A stretch of DNA of 16,873 bases from Burkholderiales bacterium (GCA_031283405.1 JAITBX010000084.1:1-16873); one strand, 5' to 3'; positions 1-6,897 are shown, counted from the stretch's first letter. The notes: a model not told the origin generated them from the letters alone. Numbers and translations are program-made.

Positions 1-27
1 TAGGGGCGACCGTCCCCGGTTGCCCGC
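1..27. repeat. GTAGGGGCGACCG-type palindromic repeat, copy 1 (edge-truncated)
   Basis: The arms GGGCGACCG (4-12) and CGGTTGCCC (17-25) pair around a 4-nt loop with one G-T wobble. The same motif recurs at 167-190, 2931-2959 and 16567-16592, with a decayed copy near 6874. It lies between genes and carries no coding signal. The first base or two are cut by the window edge. Confidence 0.7.
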
Positions 28-32
28 GCCTT

Positions 33-113
33 CGTCATTCTGTGCGAAGCGAAGCGGGGTCGCAGAATTCAGAAAAAAGCGGCCTAGATTCTGCGACTTC
101 GCGCAGAATGACG
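33..113. repeat. CGTCATTCTG...CAGAATGACG inverted repeat
   Basis: The left arm (33-68) reads CGTCATTCTGTGCGAAG and ends in TCGCAGAAT. The right arm (88-113) is its near reverse complement. The left arm has about 11 extra bases in the middle and one T/C difference. The spacer is AT-rich (69-87). Such imperfect long hairpins are typical of dispersed non-coding intergenic repeats; no open frame here looks real. Confidence 0.7.
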
Positions 114-166
114 GCAAGAGAAGGTGTTGCCGGGCTCTTGTTCCTTGCTTGCGCCGGAATGGCTTC

Positions 167-190
167 GTAGGGGCGGCATCCTGCCGCCCT
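167..190. repeat. GTAGGGG palindromic repeat, copy 2
   Basis: GTAG is followed by a perfect 8-bp stem, GGGCGGCA (171-178) and TGCCGCCC (182-189), with a 3-nt loop. It ends immediately before the rpmH promoter -35 box. It could therefore act as a terminator-like barrier to upstream transcription, but it has no T-run. Confidence 0.65.
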
Positions 191-191
191 C

Positions 192-220
192 TTGACAAAA
201 CCATGCCGCGCGGTTCTAAT
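192..220 (+). promoter_or_regulatory. sigma70-type promoter of the rpmH operon
   Basis: A perfect TTGACA -35 box (192-197) and TCTAAT -10 box (215-220) are separated by exactly 17 bp. The predicted start near 226-228 gives a roughly 30-nt leader before the rpmH ATG at 256. This is the best promoter match in the window and fits a highly expressed ribosomal protein operon. Confidence 0.8.
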
Positions 221-255
221 AGCAGACTTTTTCCGATTAAATTCAAGGTGTTGTC

Positions 256-390
256 ATGAAACGGACTTACCAGCCCTCCAAGATCCGCCGTCAGCGGACG
301 CACGGGTTCCGCGCCCGCAATGGTTCGGTCGGCGGCCGCAAGGTGCTTTCGGCTCGCCGCCGCAAAGGCCGCGCCCGTCTTTGCGTCTAA
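256..390 (+). CDS. rpmH: 50S ribosomal protein L34
   Basis: Encodes a 44-residue, very basic protein starting MKRTYQPSKIRRQRTHGF and ending in the R/K-rich stretch RRRKGRARLCV. This is a full-length match to L34 of the large ribosomal subunit, which is normally 44-46 aa. The family usually ends in LAV or LSA; here it is LCV. AAGGTG (245-250) is a good ribosome binding site 5 nt before ATG, and a strong promoter lies just upstream. rnpA follows on the same strand, as in nearly all bacteria near the replication origin, so dnaA is probably just outside the left edge. The function is essentially certain from sequence. Confidence 0.97.
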   Translation: MKRTYQPSKIRRQRTHGFRARNGSVGGRKVLSARRRKGRARLCV

Positions 391-435
391 GGGCGCCGTT
401 CGACACGGCATTTGACGTATTGCGTTCGATACACC

Positions 436-861
436 GTGACCGTCTCTCCGGCTTCGCGCTCGCGTCACCCCAAGGGTGAGGCGCGGTTTCGCTTGTCGGG
501 ACCGAAGGCGTTCGCGCGAGTCTTTACCGAAGGGAAACGCCGCGAGGGGCGCTACACACAACTCATCATCGCGGCGTCTTCGTCGCCGGACGAAGGCTGT
601 GCCGACGGCCGCGCCGGCATGGTGGTGAGCCGCAAAGCGTTGCCGCGCGCGGTGGATCGCAACCGCTTCAAGCGAAAGGTGCGCGAAACGCTGCGTGCGC
701 TGCGCAAAATCGAAGACGCCTCCGCGCATTCGTCTTCGCTGTCCCGCAGCGATGTGGTCATCCGCGTGAAACCGGCTTTGTCGCGAGCGGAAATCGACGT
801 TGCGGCGGCGGAGGTTTCGAGGCTGTTGCAGGCTTGGACCGGAACGGGCGCCGCCAAATGA
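436..861 (+). CDS. rnpA: Ribonuclease P protein component
   Basis: RnpA is the protein subunit of RNase P, which helps the catalytic RNA remove 5' leaders from pre-tRNAs. The signature RNRFKRKVRE is present (residues 75-84 from the GTG start), preceded by the beta strand GMVVSRKALPRAV and the N-terminal motif FRLSGPKAFARVF. The start is uncertain. There is no ATG; GTG 436 gives 141 aa, closer to the family's usual 110-130, while TTG 412 gives 149 aa and begins 21 nt after rpmH. No clear Shine-Dalgarno precedes either, so translation may depend on coupling to rpmH. The stop overlaps the yidD start in ATGA. The segment around SSSPDEGCADG is an insert compared with shorter homologues. Confidence 0.93.
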   Translation: MTVSPASRSRHPKGEARFRLSGPKAFARVFTEGKRREGRYTQLIIAASSSPDEGCADGRAGMVVSRKALPRAVDRNRFKRKVRETLRALRKIEDASAHSSSLSRSDVVIRVKPALSRAEIDVAAAEVSRLLQAWTGTGAAK

Positions 862-1118
862 AGTTTTTATTTCTGGCGTTAATTACTTTTTATCAATGGT
901 GCCTGCGCCCGTTGCTCGGCGCGGGACATTGCCGTTTTTATCCGACGTGTTCCGATTACGCGGAGCAAGCGATTCGGCGGCACGGCGCTTGGCGCGGCGT
1001 TTGGCTGGCGGCGCGGCGGCTGGGGTGTTGTCACCCTTACCATCCGGGCGGCTACGATCCGGTGCCGGACGACGGCCGCCATCCGTATCGCTGCACACAC
1101 AAGCACGAGATTTCATGA
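858..1118 (+). CDS. yidD: Membrane protein insertion efficiency factor YidD
   Basis: Encodes 86 aa starting MKFLFLALITFYQWCLRPLL. It contains the family core CRFYPTCSDYAEQAIRRHG and the Cys/His-rich C-terminal part GCCHPYHPGGYDPVP (DUF37/YidD family). YidD is a small amphipathic inner-membrane-associated protein that assists YidC-dependent insertion. The ATG overlaps the rnpA TGA by 4 nt, which fixes this start over the in-frame ATG at 834 and implies translational coupling. The length matches the family (about 70-90 aa). The gene order rnpA-yidD-yidC is conserved widely and supports the assignment. Confidence 0.95.
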   Translation: MKFLFLALITFYQWCLRPLLGAGHCRFYPTCSDYAEQAIRRHGAWRGVWLAARRLGCCHPYHPGGYDPVPDDGRHPYRCTHKHEIS

Positions 1119-1183
1119 ACGTGCTTGCTTTTCTCTTTTTCGACGCCGCGACGACGAGGCGCTCTCAATAAACGGTTTCTTTC

Positions 1184-2878
1184 ATGGACATTCAACGACT
1201 TTTGCTGTTCGCAGTGTTTGCGCTCTCGGGGCTTTATTTGTGGAATATGTGGCAGCACGATCAGGAGCTGAAGCATCCGAAAACCGTGACGCAGACACAG
1301 ACAACCAACGCTACAACCGGCGCAACCAACGCTGTGCCTGCCGCGCCCGATGTGCCGACGGCTGCGCCGTCGCCTACGGCTTCGACGCCCGTCGCCAACA
1401 ACAACGCGTCGGCGCTGCCCTTGGTGAAAATCGCTACCGATTTATATACCGTCGAGATCGATCCGGTCGGCGGCGTCATTACACAGATGGCGTTGCTGAA
1501 GCAACCGGACGCACTCGACAAAACCAAGCCGTATTATGTGTTGCAGAAAAACGAGGAGCGCACTTTCGTCGCGCAGACGGGATTGACCGGCGAGGGCATG
1601 CCCAACCATCGGACGACGTATGAAGTGTTGTCAACGCAACGCGAACTCAAAGACGGCGAAAAAAGTTTCGATCTGCGGCTGGGCGCGACCGCCGCCAACG
1701 GCGATCACGTCGAGCAGATTTTGACGTTTCATCGCGACAACTATGTGATCGACGTGACCTTCAAAGTCACCAACAAGTCGGCGGCGGCCATCACGCCCTA
1801 CGCTTATTTTCAGTTCACCCGCGACACCAAAGAATCCATCAAGCGCAGCTCGATGGCGCCGAAGGCTTACACAGGTCCGGTGATTTTCAACGATGCCGAC
1901 AAATTCAAAAAGGTCGGCTTCGACGATCTCGACAAGTTCGCCGCCGATCCCACGCGCAAGCCGTCTTTCACGCCGTCCAACGATAACGGCTGGGTGGCGA
2001 TGATCGAACATTATTTCGTCACCGCTTGGGCGTTGCCCGACAGCAACAACATCCAGCGCGAGTTTTATGCGCGCAAGATCGGCGACGGCTTGTACTCGGC
2101 GGGGATGCTGCTGCCGCTGGGAAGCATCGCGCCCGGCGCCAGCGCCGAAGTCACTGTGCCGCTGTACGCCGGCCCGCAAGAGCAGGATGTGTTGAAAGGA
2201 TTGGCAAAAGATTTGAATCGCGTCGTCGATTACGGCGTCTTCACCGTAATCGCCGCGCCGATGTTCTGGCTGCTGAAATTTTTGCACAACCTGATCGGTA
2301 ACTGGGGCTGGTCGATCATTGCGATGACCTTCCTGATCCGCCTCGTGTTTTATCCGCTGAACGCCGCCGCCGCGCGCTCGATGGCAAAGATGCGGGTGGT
2401 CGCGCCGAAACTGAAAGTGTTGCAAGAGCAATTCAAGGACGACAAGCAACAACTGCAAGTGAAGATGATGGAGATGTACCGGCAGGAAAAAATCAATCCT
2501 CTCGGCGGTTGCTTGCCGATTCTGATTCAGATGCCGTTCTTCATCGCGCTCTATTGGGTGCTGCTGTCCGCCGCCGAATTGCGCTACGCGCCGTGGCTCG
2601 GCTGGATCACCGACTTGTCTGCCCCCGATCCGTGGTACCTCCTGCCGGTGCTTTACGCGGTTTCCGCTTTCTTGCAAATGAAGCTGTCGCCGACGCCGAT
2701 CAGCGACCCGGTGCAAGCGCGAATGATGCAGATGATGCCGGTTGTTTTCTCGGTGCTGTTCATCTTCTTCCCGTCGGGGCTGGTGCTGTACTGGCTGGTC
2801 AGCAACCTCCTGCAAATCGCGCAGCAGTGGCACGTGAACCGGATGCTGGAGCGGGAAGCGGCAGCAAAGAGAGCGTAG
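1184..2878 (+). CDS. yidC: Membrane protein insertase YidC
   Basis: Encodes 564 aa, the usual size for a Gram-negative YidC. An N-terminal membrane helix (about residues 5-22) is followed by a low-complexity Thr/Ala/Pro linker (35-75). Next comes the large periplasmic beta-sandwich domain (about 80-350) and then the five-helix insertase core (about 355-550). The core includes FLIRLVFYP, with Arg386 in the hydrophilic groove, and GGCLPILIQMPFFIALYW. The basic tail ending EREAAAKRA fits ribosome contact. YidC inserts and folds inner-membrane proteins alone or with SecYEG. The ribosome binding site is weak; the ATG start is set by the family's MDIQR N-terminus. It lies 65 bp after yidD, probably in the same operon. 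Confidence 0.97.
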   Translation: MDIQRLLLFAVFALSGLYLWNMWQHDQELKHPKTVTQTQTTNATTGATNAVPAAPDVPTAAPSPTASTPVANNNASALPLVKIATDLYTVEIDPVGGVITQMALLKQPDALDKTKPYYVLQKNEERTFVAQTGLTGEGMPNHRTTYEVLSTQRELKDGEKSFDLRLGATAANGDHVEQILTFHRDNYVIDVTFKVTNKSAAAITPYAYFQFTRDTKESIKRSSMAPKAYTGPVIFNDADKFKKVGFDDLDKFAADPTRKPSFTPSNDNGWVAMIEHYFVTAWALPDSNNIQREFYARKIGDGLYSAGMLLPLGSIAPGASAEVTVPLYAGPQEQDVLKGLAKDLNRVVDYGVFTVIAAPMFWLLKFLHNLIGNWGWSIIAMTFLIRLVFYPLNAAAARSMAKMRVVAPKLKVLQEQFKDDKQQLQVKMMEMYRQEKINPLGGCLPILIQMPFFIALYWVLLSAAELRYAPWLGWITDLSAPDPWYLLPVLYAVSAFLQMKLSPTPISDPVQARMMQMMPVVFSVLFIFFPSGLVLYWLVSNLLQIAQQWHVNRMLEREAAAKRA

Positions 2879-2930
2879 CGGTGGCATTCTGCCGACCGCA
2901 ACAGCCACCCCGGCTTACGGCTACTCCGAA

Positions 2931-2959
2931 CGTAGGGGCGACCGTCCTCGGTCGCCCGC
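2931..2959. repeat. GTAGGGGCGACCG palindromic repeat, copy 3
   Basis: A perfect 9-bp stem, GGGCGACCG (2936-2944) and CGGTCGCCC (2949-2957), encloses the loop TCCT. It is nearly identical to copy 1 and lies about 55 bp after the yidC stop. There is no T-run after the stem, so it is better read as a dispersed repeat than an intrinsic terminator. Confidence 0.7.
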
Positions 2960-3000
2960 AATCTTTGCAAACGCATTCATCATCTGTTCTACCGCCCCGG

Positions 3001-3047
3001 ACTCGCCCGGCGGGCGAGTGACTTTCTTGTCTGGACAAGAAAGTCAC
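3001..3047. repeat. Two overlapping perfect hairpins
   Basis: The first hairpin is ACTCGCCC (3001-3008), loop GGC, GGGCGAGT (3012-3019). The second is GTGACTTTCTTGTC (3018-3031), loop TG, GACAAGAAAGTCAC (3034-3047), a perfect 14-bp stem. They share two bases, so only one can fully form at a time. The following CCAAAGAAA and the GC-rich block resemble a dispersed non-coding repeat commonly seen in beta- and gammaproteobacterial intergenic regions; that comparison is from memory, not a search. Confidence 0.75.
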
Positions 3048-3125
3048 CAAAGAAACCATCCCCATTCCGCCGTCCGCTTCGCGGATTCCCTGCGCTTCTC
3101 GAACGGTGCAGGGGCTCGGGAACTC

Positions 3126-3151
3126 GCGATCCTGAAAAGTCAGAGGATCGC
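3126..3151. repeat. Hairpin inside the repeat island
   Basis: GCGATCCTGA (3126-3135), loop AAAG, then TCAGAGGATCGC (3140-3151) form a stem with a 2-nt bulge. It lies in the GC-rich block downstream of the overlapping hairpins and may belong to the same element (about 3000-3215). Confidence 0.5.
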
Positions 3152-3343
3152 TCAAACAATCCTCGCCCTGTTTCTGTGCCGTCCTGCGATGCTCGGCGGC
3201 TTCAAGGGGAGATAGGGATCGTGCCCATAGGAAACGACTGTGATTACTGTGCCGCGCCATATGTGGCTATTGCCATCATTGCAAGCGCAGTGAAATTACT
3301 CCAAGGTCAGGGGCTCATATTGTTTTTCATTCAAAAACTCAAA

Positions 3344-3417
3344 AACCGTTCACCCTGAGCTTGTCGAAGGGTTGAACGGGGGTCCGCCGGGCTTCGACAG
3401 GCTCAGGGTGAACGGTT
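3344..3417. repeat. Long inverted repeat, 26-bp arms (AACCGTTCACCCTGAGC type)
   Basis: The arms at 3344-3369 and 3392-3417 are reverse complements with a single mismatch, separated by 22 nt. The arm begins AACCGTTCACCCTGAGC and ends TGTCGAAG. Elements of this consensus are widespread in intergenic DNA of diverse bacteria (recalled, not searched). It sits directly upstream of the mnmE promoter. Confidence 0.8.
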
Positions 3418-3441
3418 CTTATCTGTTGATCGTACCCCTCG

Positions 3442-3447
3442 TATAAT
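3442..3447 (+). promoter_or_regulatory. Likely -10 box of mnmE
   Basis: A perfect TATAAT lies 35 nt upstream of the mnmE ATG. No good -35 hexamer is seen 16-18 bp upstream (the position reads TTATCT). The promoter is therefore inferred mainly from the -10 and from the separation of mnmE from the yidC operon. Confidence 0.5.
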
Positions 3448-3482
3448 AAACATTCTTCCCCCGAAACAAACCGAATCCTCCC

Positions 3483-4889
3483 ATGCCCCACCCTCTCCCT
3501 CCCTCCGACACCATCGCTGCCATCGCCACTCCGCCCGGGCGCGGCGGGGTCGGCATCGTGCGGGTATCGGGGAAAGATTTGTCGGCGCTGATTTCGGGCG
3601 TGACCGGGCGAAAAAATTTGCCGCCGCGTCAGGCGGTGTTCACGCCGTTTTACGACGCGCAACAGCGCGTTCTCGATCAGGGGTTGGCATTGTTTTTCGC
3701 CGCGCCGCATTCGTACACCGGCGAAGATGTGCTGGAGCTGCACGGGCACGGCGGCGTCGCGGTGATGCGCGCTTTGCTTGAACGTTGCCTCGAATTGGGA
3801 GCGCGGTTGGCGCAACCCGGCGAGTTCACGCGCCGCGCTTTTCTCAACGATAAACTGGATTTGGCGCAGGCCGAAGCCGTCGCCGATTTGATCGACGCCG
3901 CTACCGGCACGGCGGCGCGGGCAGCAGCGCGCAGTTTGTCCGGCGCGTTTTCTGCCGAAGTGCAACAACTAGCCGAAGCGTTGATCGAAACGCGCATGCA
4001 CATCGAAGCAAGCCTCGATTTTCCCGAAGAAGAACTCGACAGCGTGCTCGATCCTTTCGTTGCCGCGCGCGTTGTGACGTTGACCGAAAACATCGAAGCG
4101 CTGTTGACCCGCGCGCGCGCCGGCGCATTGTTGCGCGAAGGTTTGACAATCGTGTTGATCGGCGCGCCGAATGTCGGCAAATCCAGTTTACTGAATCGGT
4201 TGGCGCGCGAAGAAGCGGCGATCGTCACACCGATTGCCGGTACCACCCGTGACACCATCGCGCGGCAAATCGCATTGGGCGGCATCCCGTTGACCATCGT
4301 TGACACTGCCGGATTGCGCGACACCGACGACGCCATCGAGAAGATCGGCATCACCCGCACTTGGGAAGCGATTGAGCGCGCCGATCTGGCGTTGTTTTTG
4401 ATTGATGCGCAACACGTCCAGGAAGCAACGTTGCCCGCGACCGACGCCGCGATTCTGTCGCGCTTGCCGGAAGCGATGCCGCGCATTCTGGTTTGCAACA
4501 AGAGCGATTTGTTGCCCACGTCTGTTGCCGATGTCGGCCAATTAGCGCCGACGTTGATTAACACTGTTCACGCTTTACGCTCAGTGAACATCTCGGCCAA
4601 AACCGGCGACGGCCTCGACGCGCTGGAAGACGCGATGCTGGACGCAGTCGGCGTAGCGCATTTGACCGAAGATACTTTTCTGGCGCGCGCGCGCCATCTG
4701 GAAGCGCTGCAACAAGCGCGGCAAGTGCTGCGCGACGCTACGCAAGAGTTGGCGACCTCGACGCCCGCCTTGGAATTGGCCGCCGAGCAACTGCGATTGG
4801 CGCAAGAAACGCTGGCGTCCATCACCGGCGAGTTCAGCGCCGACGATTTGCTTGGTGTCATTTTCAGCCGGTTTTGCATCGGGAAATAA
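3483..4889 (+). CDS. mnmE: tRNA modification GTPase MnmE
   Basis: Encodes 468 aa, a full-length MnmE (TrmE). With MnmG it installs the 5-carboxymethylaminomethyl (or taurinomethyl-like) group on wobble U34 of certain tRNAs. The N-terminal tetrahydrofolate-binding domain begins DTIAAIATPPGRGGVGIVRVSG. The GTPase domain, inserted in the helical domain, shows the P-loop GAPNVGKS (227-234), a TTRD switch region, DTAG (274-277) and NKSD (339-342). The protein ends in the invariant FCIGK, whose Cys is the family hallmark. The ATG has no clear Shine-Dalgarno (upstream GAATCCTCCC), but the start fits the family. A hairpin terminator follows at 4970. Confidence 0.97.
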   Translation: MPHPLPPSDTIAAIATPPGRGGVGIVRVSGKDLSALISGVTGRKNLPPRQAVFTPFYDAQQRVLDQGLALFFAAPHSYTGEDVLELHGHGGVAVMRALLERCLELGARLAQPGEFTRRAFLNDKLDLAQAEAVADLIDAATGTAARAAARSLSGAFSAEVQQLAEALIETRMHIEASLDFPEEELDSVLDPFVAARVVTLTENIEALLTRARAGALLREGLTIVLIGAPNVGKSSLLNRLAREEAAIVTPIAGTTRDTIARQIALGGIPLTIVDTAGLRDTDDAIEKIGITRTWEAIERADLALFLIDAQHVQEATLPATDAAILSRLPEAMPRILVCNKSDLLPTSVADVGQLAPTLINTVHALRSVNISAKTGDGLDALEDAMLDAVGVAHLTEDTFLARARHLEALQQARQVLRDATQELATSTPALELAAEQLRLAQETLASITGEFSADDLLGVIFSRFCIGK

Positions 4890-4969
4890 TTGCGAGCGCG
4901 TTTGATTCATCGCGTCTTGCCCCTTCCCAACCTTCCCACGGCGCGTGATGTTTAAACCCCTCTGAAAGC

Positions 4970-4999
4970 AAAAGCTGTCGCCTCCATGCGACAGCTTTT
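4970..4999. terminator. Intrinsic terminator after mnmE
   Basis: An 11-bp perfect stem, AAAAGCTGTCG (4970-4980) and CGACAGCTTTT (4989-4999), has an 8-nt loop. The A/T ends on both sides allow function in both directions, but the T-run is only 4 nt. It lies 80 bp after the mnmE stop. Confidence 0.7.
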
Positions 5000-5108
5000 A
5001 TCGCCAATAAGTAAACGACGCGCATTTTCATGCCCTCATTTTCTCGCAAGGGATGCGATGAAAGACGCGCTTCATGTAGAATAAGGCGAACCCCCTCAGA
5101 TAATCCTT

Positions 5109-5945
5109 ATGATTGTTTCGTCGCTTCAGGTCAGCATCGTCACTTTCCATCCCAATGAAGATGCTTTGATCCGCTGTCTGTACGCGCTGTCCGAAGCCAT
5201 CGAATTCGCGCGCGTCGATGGCGTGCTGCGAACCGTCAATGTCGCTCTGATCGACAACAGCGAAAGTCAGGCGGTGGTCGAACGGCTGGTCGAGCTCGGC
5301 GATTTGTTCTTCCGTGAGCCGACGCAAGTTTCTTATCTGCACGGGCACAACAACATCGGCTTCGGCGCCGCGCAAAATTTGACGCTGCATGGAAGCGGCG
5401 CCGATTATCATTTGATTATGAGCCTCAACACCGAATTGGCGCAATCGGCGCTGGCCGAAGGCGTGCGCTGGATGAATGAGCACGACGATATCGGCGCAGC
5501 GGCGCCGGCATTGTTTGCGCCGGACGGCAGCCGTATTTATCCGTGCCGGCGCTTTCCGTCGGTGTTTGATCTGTTTTTGACCGGCTTCGCGCCGGCGTGG
5601 CTGCGCAGTTTTTTCGAGCGTCGGATCAAGTATCACGAAATGCGCGCCGAAACCGATTCGCACGAACCGTTTTTCGATATCCCCTGTTTCTCCCGCGCCT
5701 GCGTTCTGGCGCGCCGCCGCGTCACCGATCAAAGCAGCGGTTTCGATCCGGCGTTCTTCATCTATTTCGGAATGCACGACTGGATTCTCCGCCTCGGCCT
5801 GATTGCGCGCACCGCTTACATTCCGGCGATGCGCGCCGTGTCTTACGACGAAATCATTCTCGGCAGCCCGCGCGTCAAACGCAAATGGCAGTTCTGCAAG
5901 AGCGCGTTTTCTTTTTACCGGAAGCACGGCTGGAAATGGTTTTAG
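5109..5945 (+). CDS. Family 2 glycosyltransferase (rhamnosyltransferase-like), degenerate motifs
   Basis: Encodes 278 aa with a GT2/GT-A nucleotide-sugar binding fold: QVSIVTFHPNED at the N-terminus, VALIDNSES (45-53), HGHNNIGFGAAQN (78-90) and the acceptor-side block IPCFSRACVLARR (191-203), FDPAFFIYF (212-220). It resembles cytoplasmic-side enzymes building O-antigen or other surface polysaccharides, such as the WbbL-like group. Two catalytic motifs deviate. The usual LNPD metal-binding motif reads LNTE (105-108), and the usual YFED-x-D segment reads YFGMHDW (219-225). It may have altered specificity or be losing activity. No polysaccharide cluster surrounds it. The sulfurtransferase starts 28 bp downstream on the same strand. 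No strong ribosome binding site precedes the ATG. Confidence 0.8.
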   Translation: MIVSSLQVSIVTFHPNEDALIRCLYALSEAIEFARVDGVLRTVNVALIDNSESQAVVERLVELGDLFFREPTQVSYLHGHNNIGFGAAQNLTLHGSGADYHLIMSLNTELAQSALAEGVRWMNEHDDIGAAAPALFAPDGSRIYPCRRFPSVFDLFLTGFAPAWLRSFFERRIKYHEMRAETDSHEPFFDIPCFSRACVLARRRVTDQSSGFDPAFFIYFGMHDWILRLGLIARTAYIPAMRAVSYDEIILGSPRVKRKWQFCKSAFSFYRKHGWKWF

Positions 5946-5973
5946 TTTATCTCTCCTTCCTCGCAACAACTTT

Positions 5974-6837
5974 ATGTTTTCTACGCTGATTTCGACCTCA
6001 CAACTGGCCGCTCACCTCGATGATCCCGATTGGCTGATCTTCGATGTGCGGCACGACCTCGCCGCTCCGCCGTGGGGGCGCCGCGTTTACGACGAGAGCC
6101 ACATTCCGCACGCGCTGTTCGTTTCGCTCGACAACGACTTGTCGGCAACGCCCACCGGAAAAAATGGCCGCCACCCTCTGCCGTCGCCGGCGCAGTGCGC
6201 CGAACGGCTGGCGCGTTTCGGCGTGGCGCAAGGGAAAAATCCGGAAAACGCGCCGGGAAAACAAATCGCCGCTTACGATCAAGGCTCCGGTATGTTTGCC
6301 GCGCGTTTGTGGTGGGTGCTGCGCTGGCTGGGATTTGACCGTTGCGCCGTTCTCGACGGCGGTTGGGCGCAATGGCTGGCCGAAGGGCAGCCCGTCTCCA
6401 CTGCTCAAGAGACGCCGCAACCGGCGAGCTTCGTGCCGCGCCCGCAAGACCTCACGGTGGACGCCGGCGAAGTGTTGGCCAATTTGTCGTCGCCGATCCT
6501 GACGCTGATCGACGCCCGCGCCGCATCGCGCTATCGCGGCGAAGAGGAGCCCATCGATCCGGTCGGCGGCCACATCCCCGGTGCGTTGAATCGCCCGTAT
6601 ACCGACAACCTGAGCGCCGGCGGCACGTTCAAATCCGCCGCACAGTTGCGCGCTGAATTTAACGCTTTGCTCGGAGATACGCCCGCCGCGCGCGTCGTGC
6701 ATCAATGCGGCAGCGGCGTGACCGCTTGCCACAACGTGCTGGCGATGGAAATCGCTGGCCTCACCGGCTCCCACCTCTACCCGGGTTCGTGGAGTGAATG
6801 GTGCAGCGATCCGGCGAGGCCGATGGCGAAGGGGTAG
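5974..6837 (+). CDS. sseA: Two-domain sulfurtransferase (3-mercaptopyruvate sulfurtransferase/rhodanese)
   Basis: Encodes 287 aa with two tandem rhodanese domains, about residues 5-140 (non-catalytic, DVRHDL...YDESHIPHA...DGGWAQW) and 165-285. The catalytic Cys245 sits in CGSGVTA (245-251). This loop is the one usual in 3-mercaptopyruvate sulfurtransferases, whereas thiosulfate-specific rhodaneses typically have CRKGVT. It transfers sulfane sulfur to cyanide or thiol acceptors in the cytoplasm. IDARAASRYRGEEEPIDPVGGHIPGA is typical of the second domain. The ATG at 5974 is the first start matching the family; the frame continues open to 5803, but that extension overlaps the glycosyltransferase gene and is not family-like. 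No clear ribosome binding site. Substrate choice is inferred, so the symbol is tentative. Confidence 0.88.
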   Translation: MFSTLISTSQLAAHLDDPDWLIFDVRHDLAAPPWGRRVYDESHIPHALFVSLDNDLSATPTGKNGRHPLPSPAQCAERLARFGVAQGKNPENAPGKQIAAYDQGSGMFAARLWWVLRWLGFDRCAVLDGGWAQWLAEGQPVSTAQETPQPASFVPRPQDLTVDAGEVLANLSSPILTLIDARAASRYRGEEEPIDPVGGHIPGALNRPYTDNLSAGGTFKSAAQLRAEFNALLGDTPAARVVHQCGSGVTACHNVLAMEIAGLTGSHLYPGSWSEWCSDPARPMAKG

Positions 6838-6873
6838 CAGGGGTCAGGGAACGCCGCCCATGGTCGCCCGTGC

Positions 6874-6897
6874 GTAGGGCAGCATTCTGTCGCTCGC
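6874..6897. repeat. Degenerate GTAGGGC repeat, copy 4
   Basis: GTAGGGCAGCATTCTGTCGCTCGC keeps the GTAGGG head and a weakened stem, like the copy at 167-190. It lies in the 248-bp gap (6838-7085) after the sulfurtransferase gene; nothing else recognisable is in that gap. Confidence 0.4.

Larger units (their letters stand above)
2879..3482. other. 604-bp non-coding repeat island between yidC and mnmE
   Basis: No credible gene is visible. The gap holds a GTAGGGG palindrome (2931-2959), two overlapping perfect hairpins (3001-3047), a structured GC-rich block (about 3048-3215) with a further hairpin at 3126-3151, an AT-richer stretch (3216-3340), a long inverted repeat (3344-3417) and the mnmE -10 box. 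Short frames here (for example 3018-3215) lack a ribosome binding site and overlap the palindromes. In many betaproteobacteria yidC and mnmE are much closer, so the island probably accumulated by insertion. Confidence 0.75.

Noticed and set aside
1..255. Replication origin (oriC) next to rpmH
   Set aside because: rpmH often neighbours dnaA and oriC, but I found no TTATCCACA-like DnaA boxes or AT-rich unwinding region here; any origin would be outside the left edge.
1631..2908. 425-residue minus-strand frame opposite yidC
   Set aside because: His/Arg/Gln-rich, with no domain or ribosome binding site, and lies fully over the conserved yidC.
2799..3260. Short frames across the yidC-mnmE gap on both strands (including 3018-3215)
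   Set aside because: They run through palindromes and the yidC 3' end, have no ribosome binding site and resemble no protein family; they are probably products of the repeat element.
3344..3417. Reading the long inverted repeat as a transposon end pair or attachment site
   Set aside because: The arms are only 22 nt apart with nothing between them and no transposase or integrase is present; it is a compact hairpin repeat.
3677..4564. 295-residue minus-strand frame opposite mnmE
   Set aside because: No recognisable motif and antisense to the invariant GTPase motifs of MnmE.
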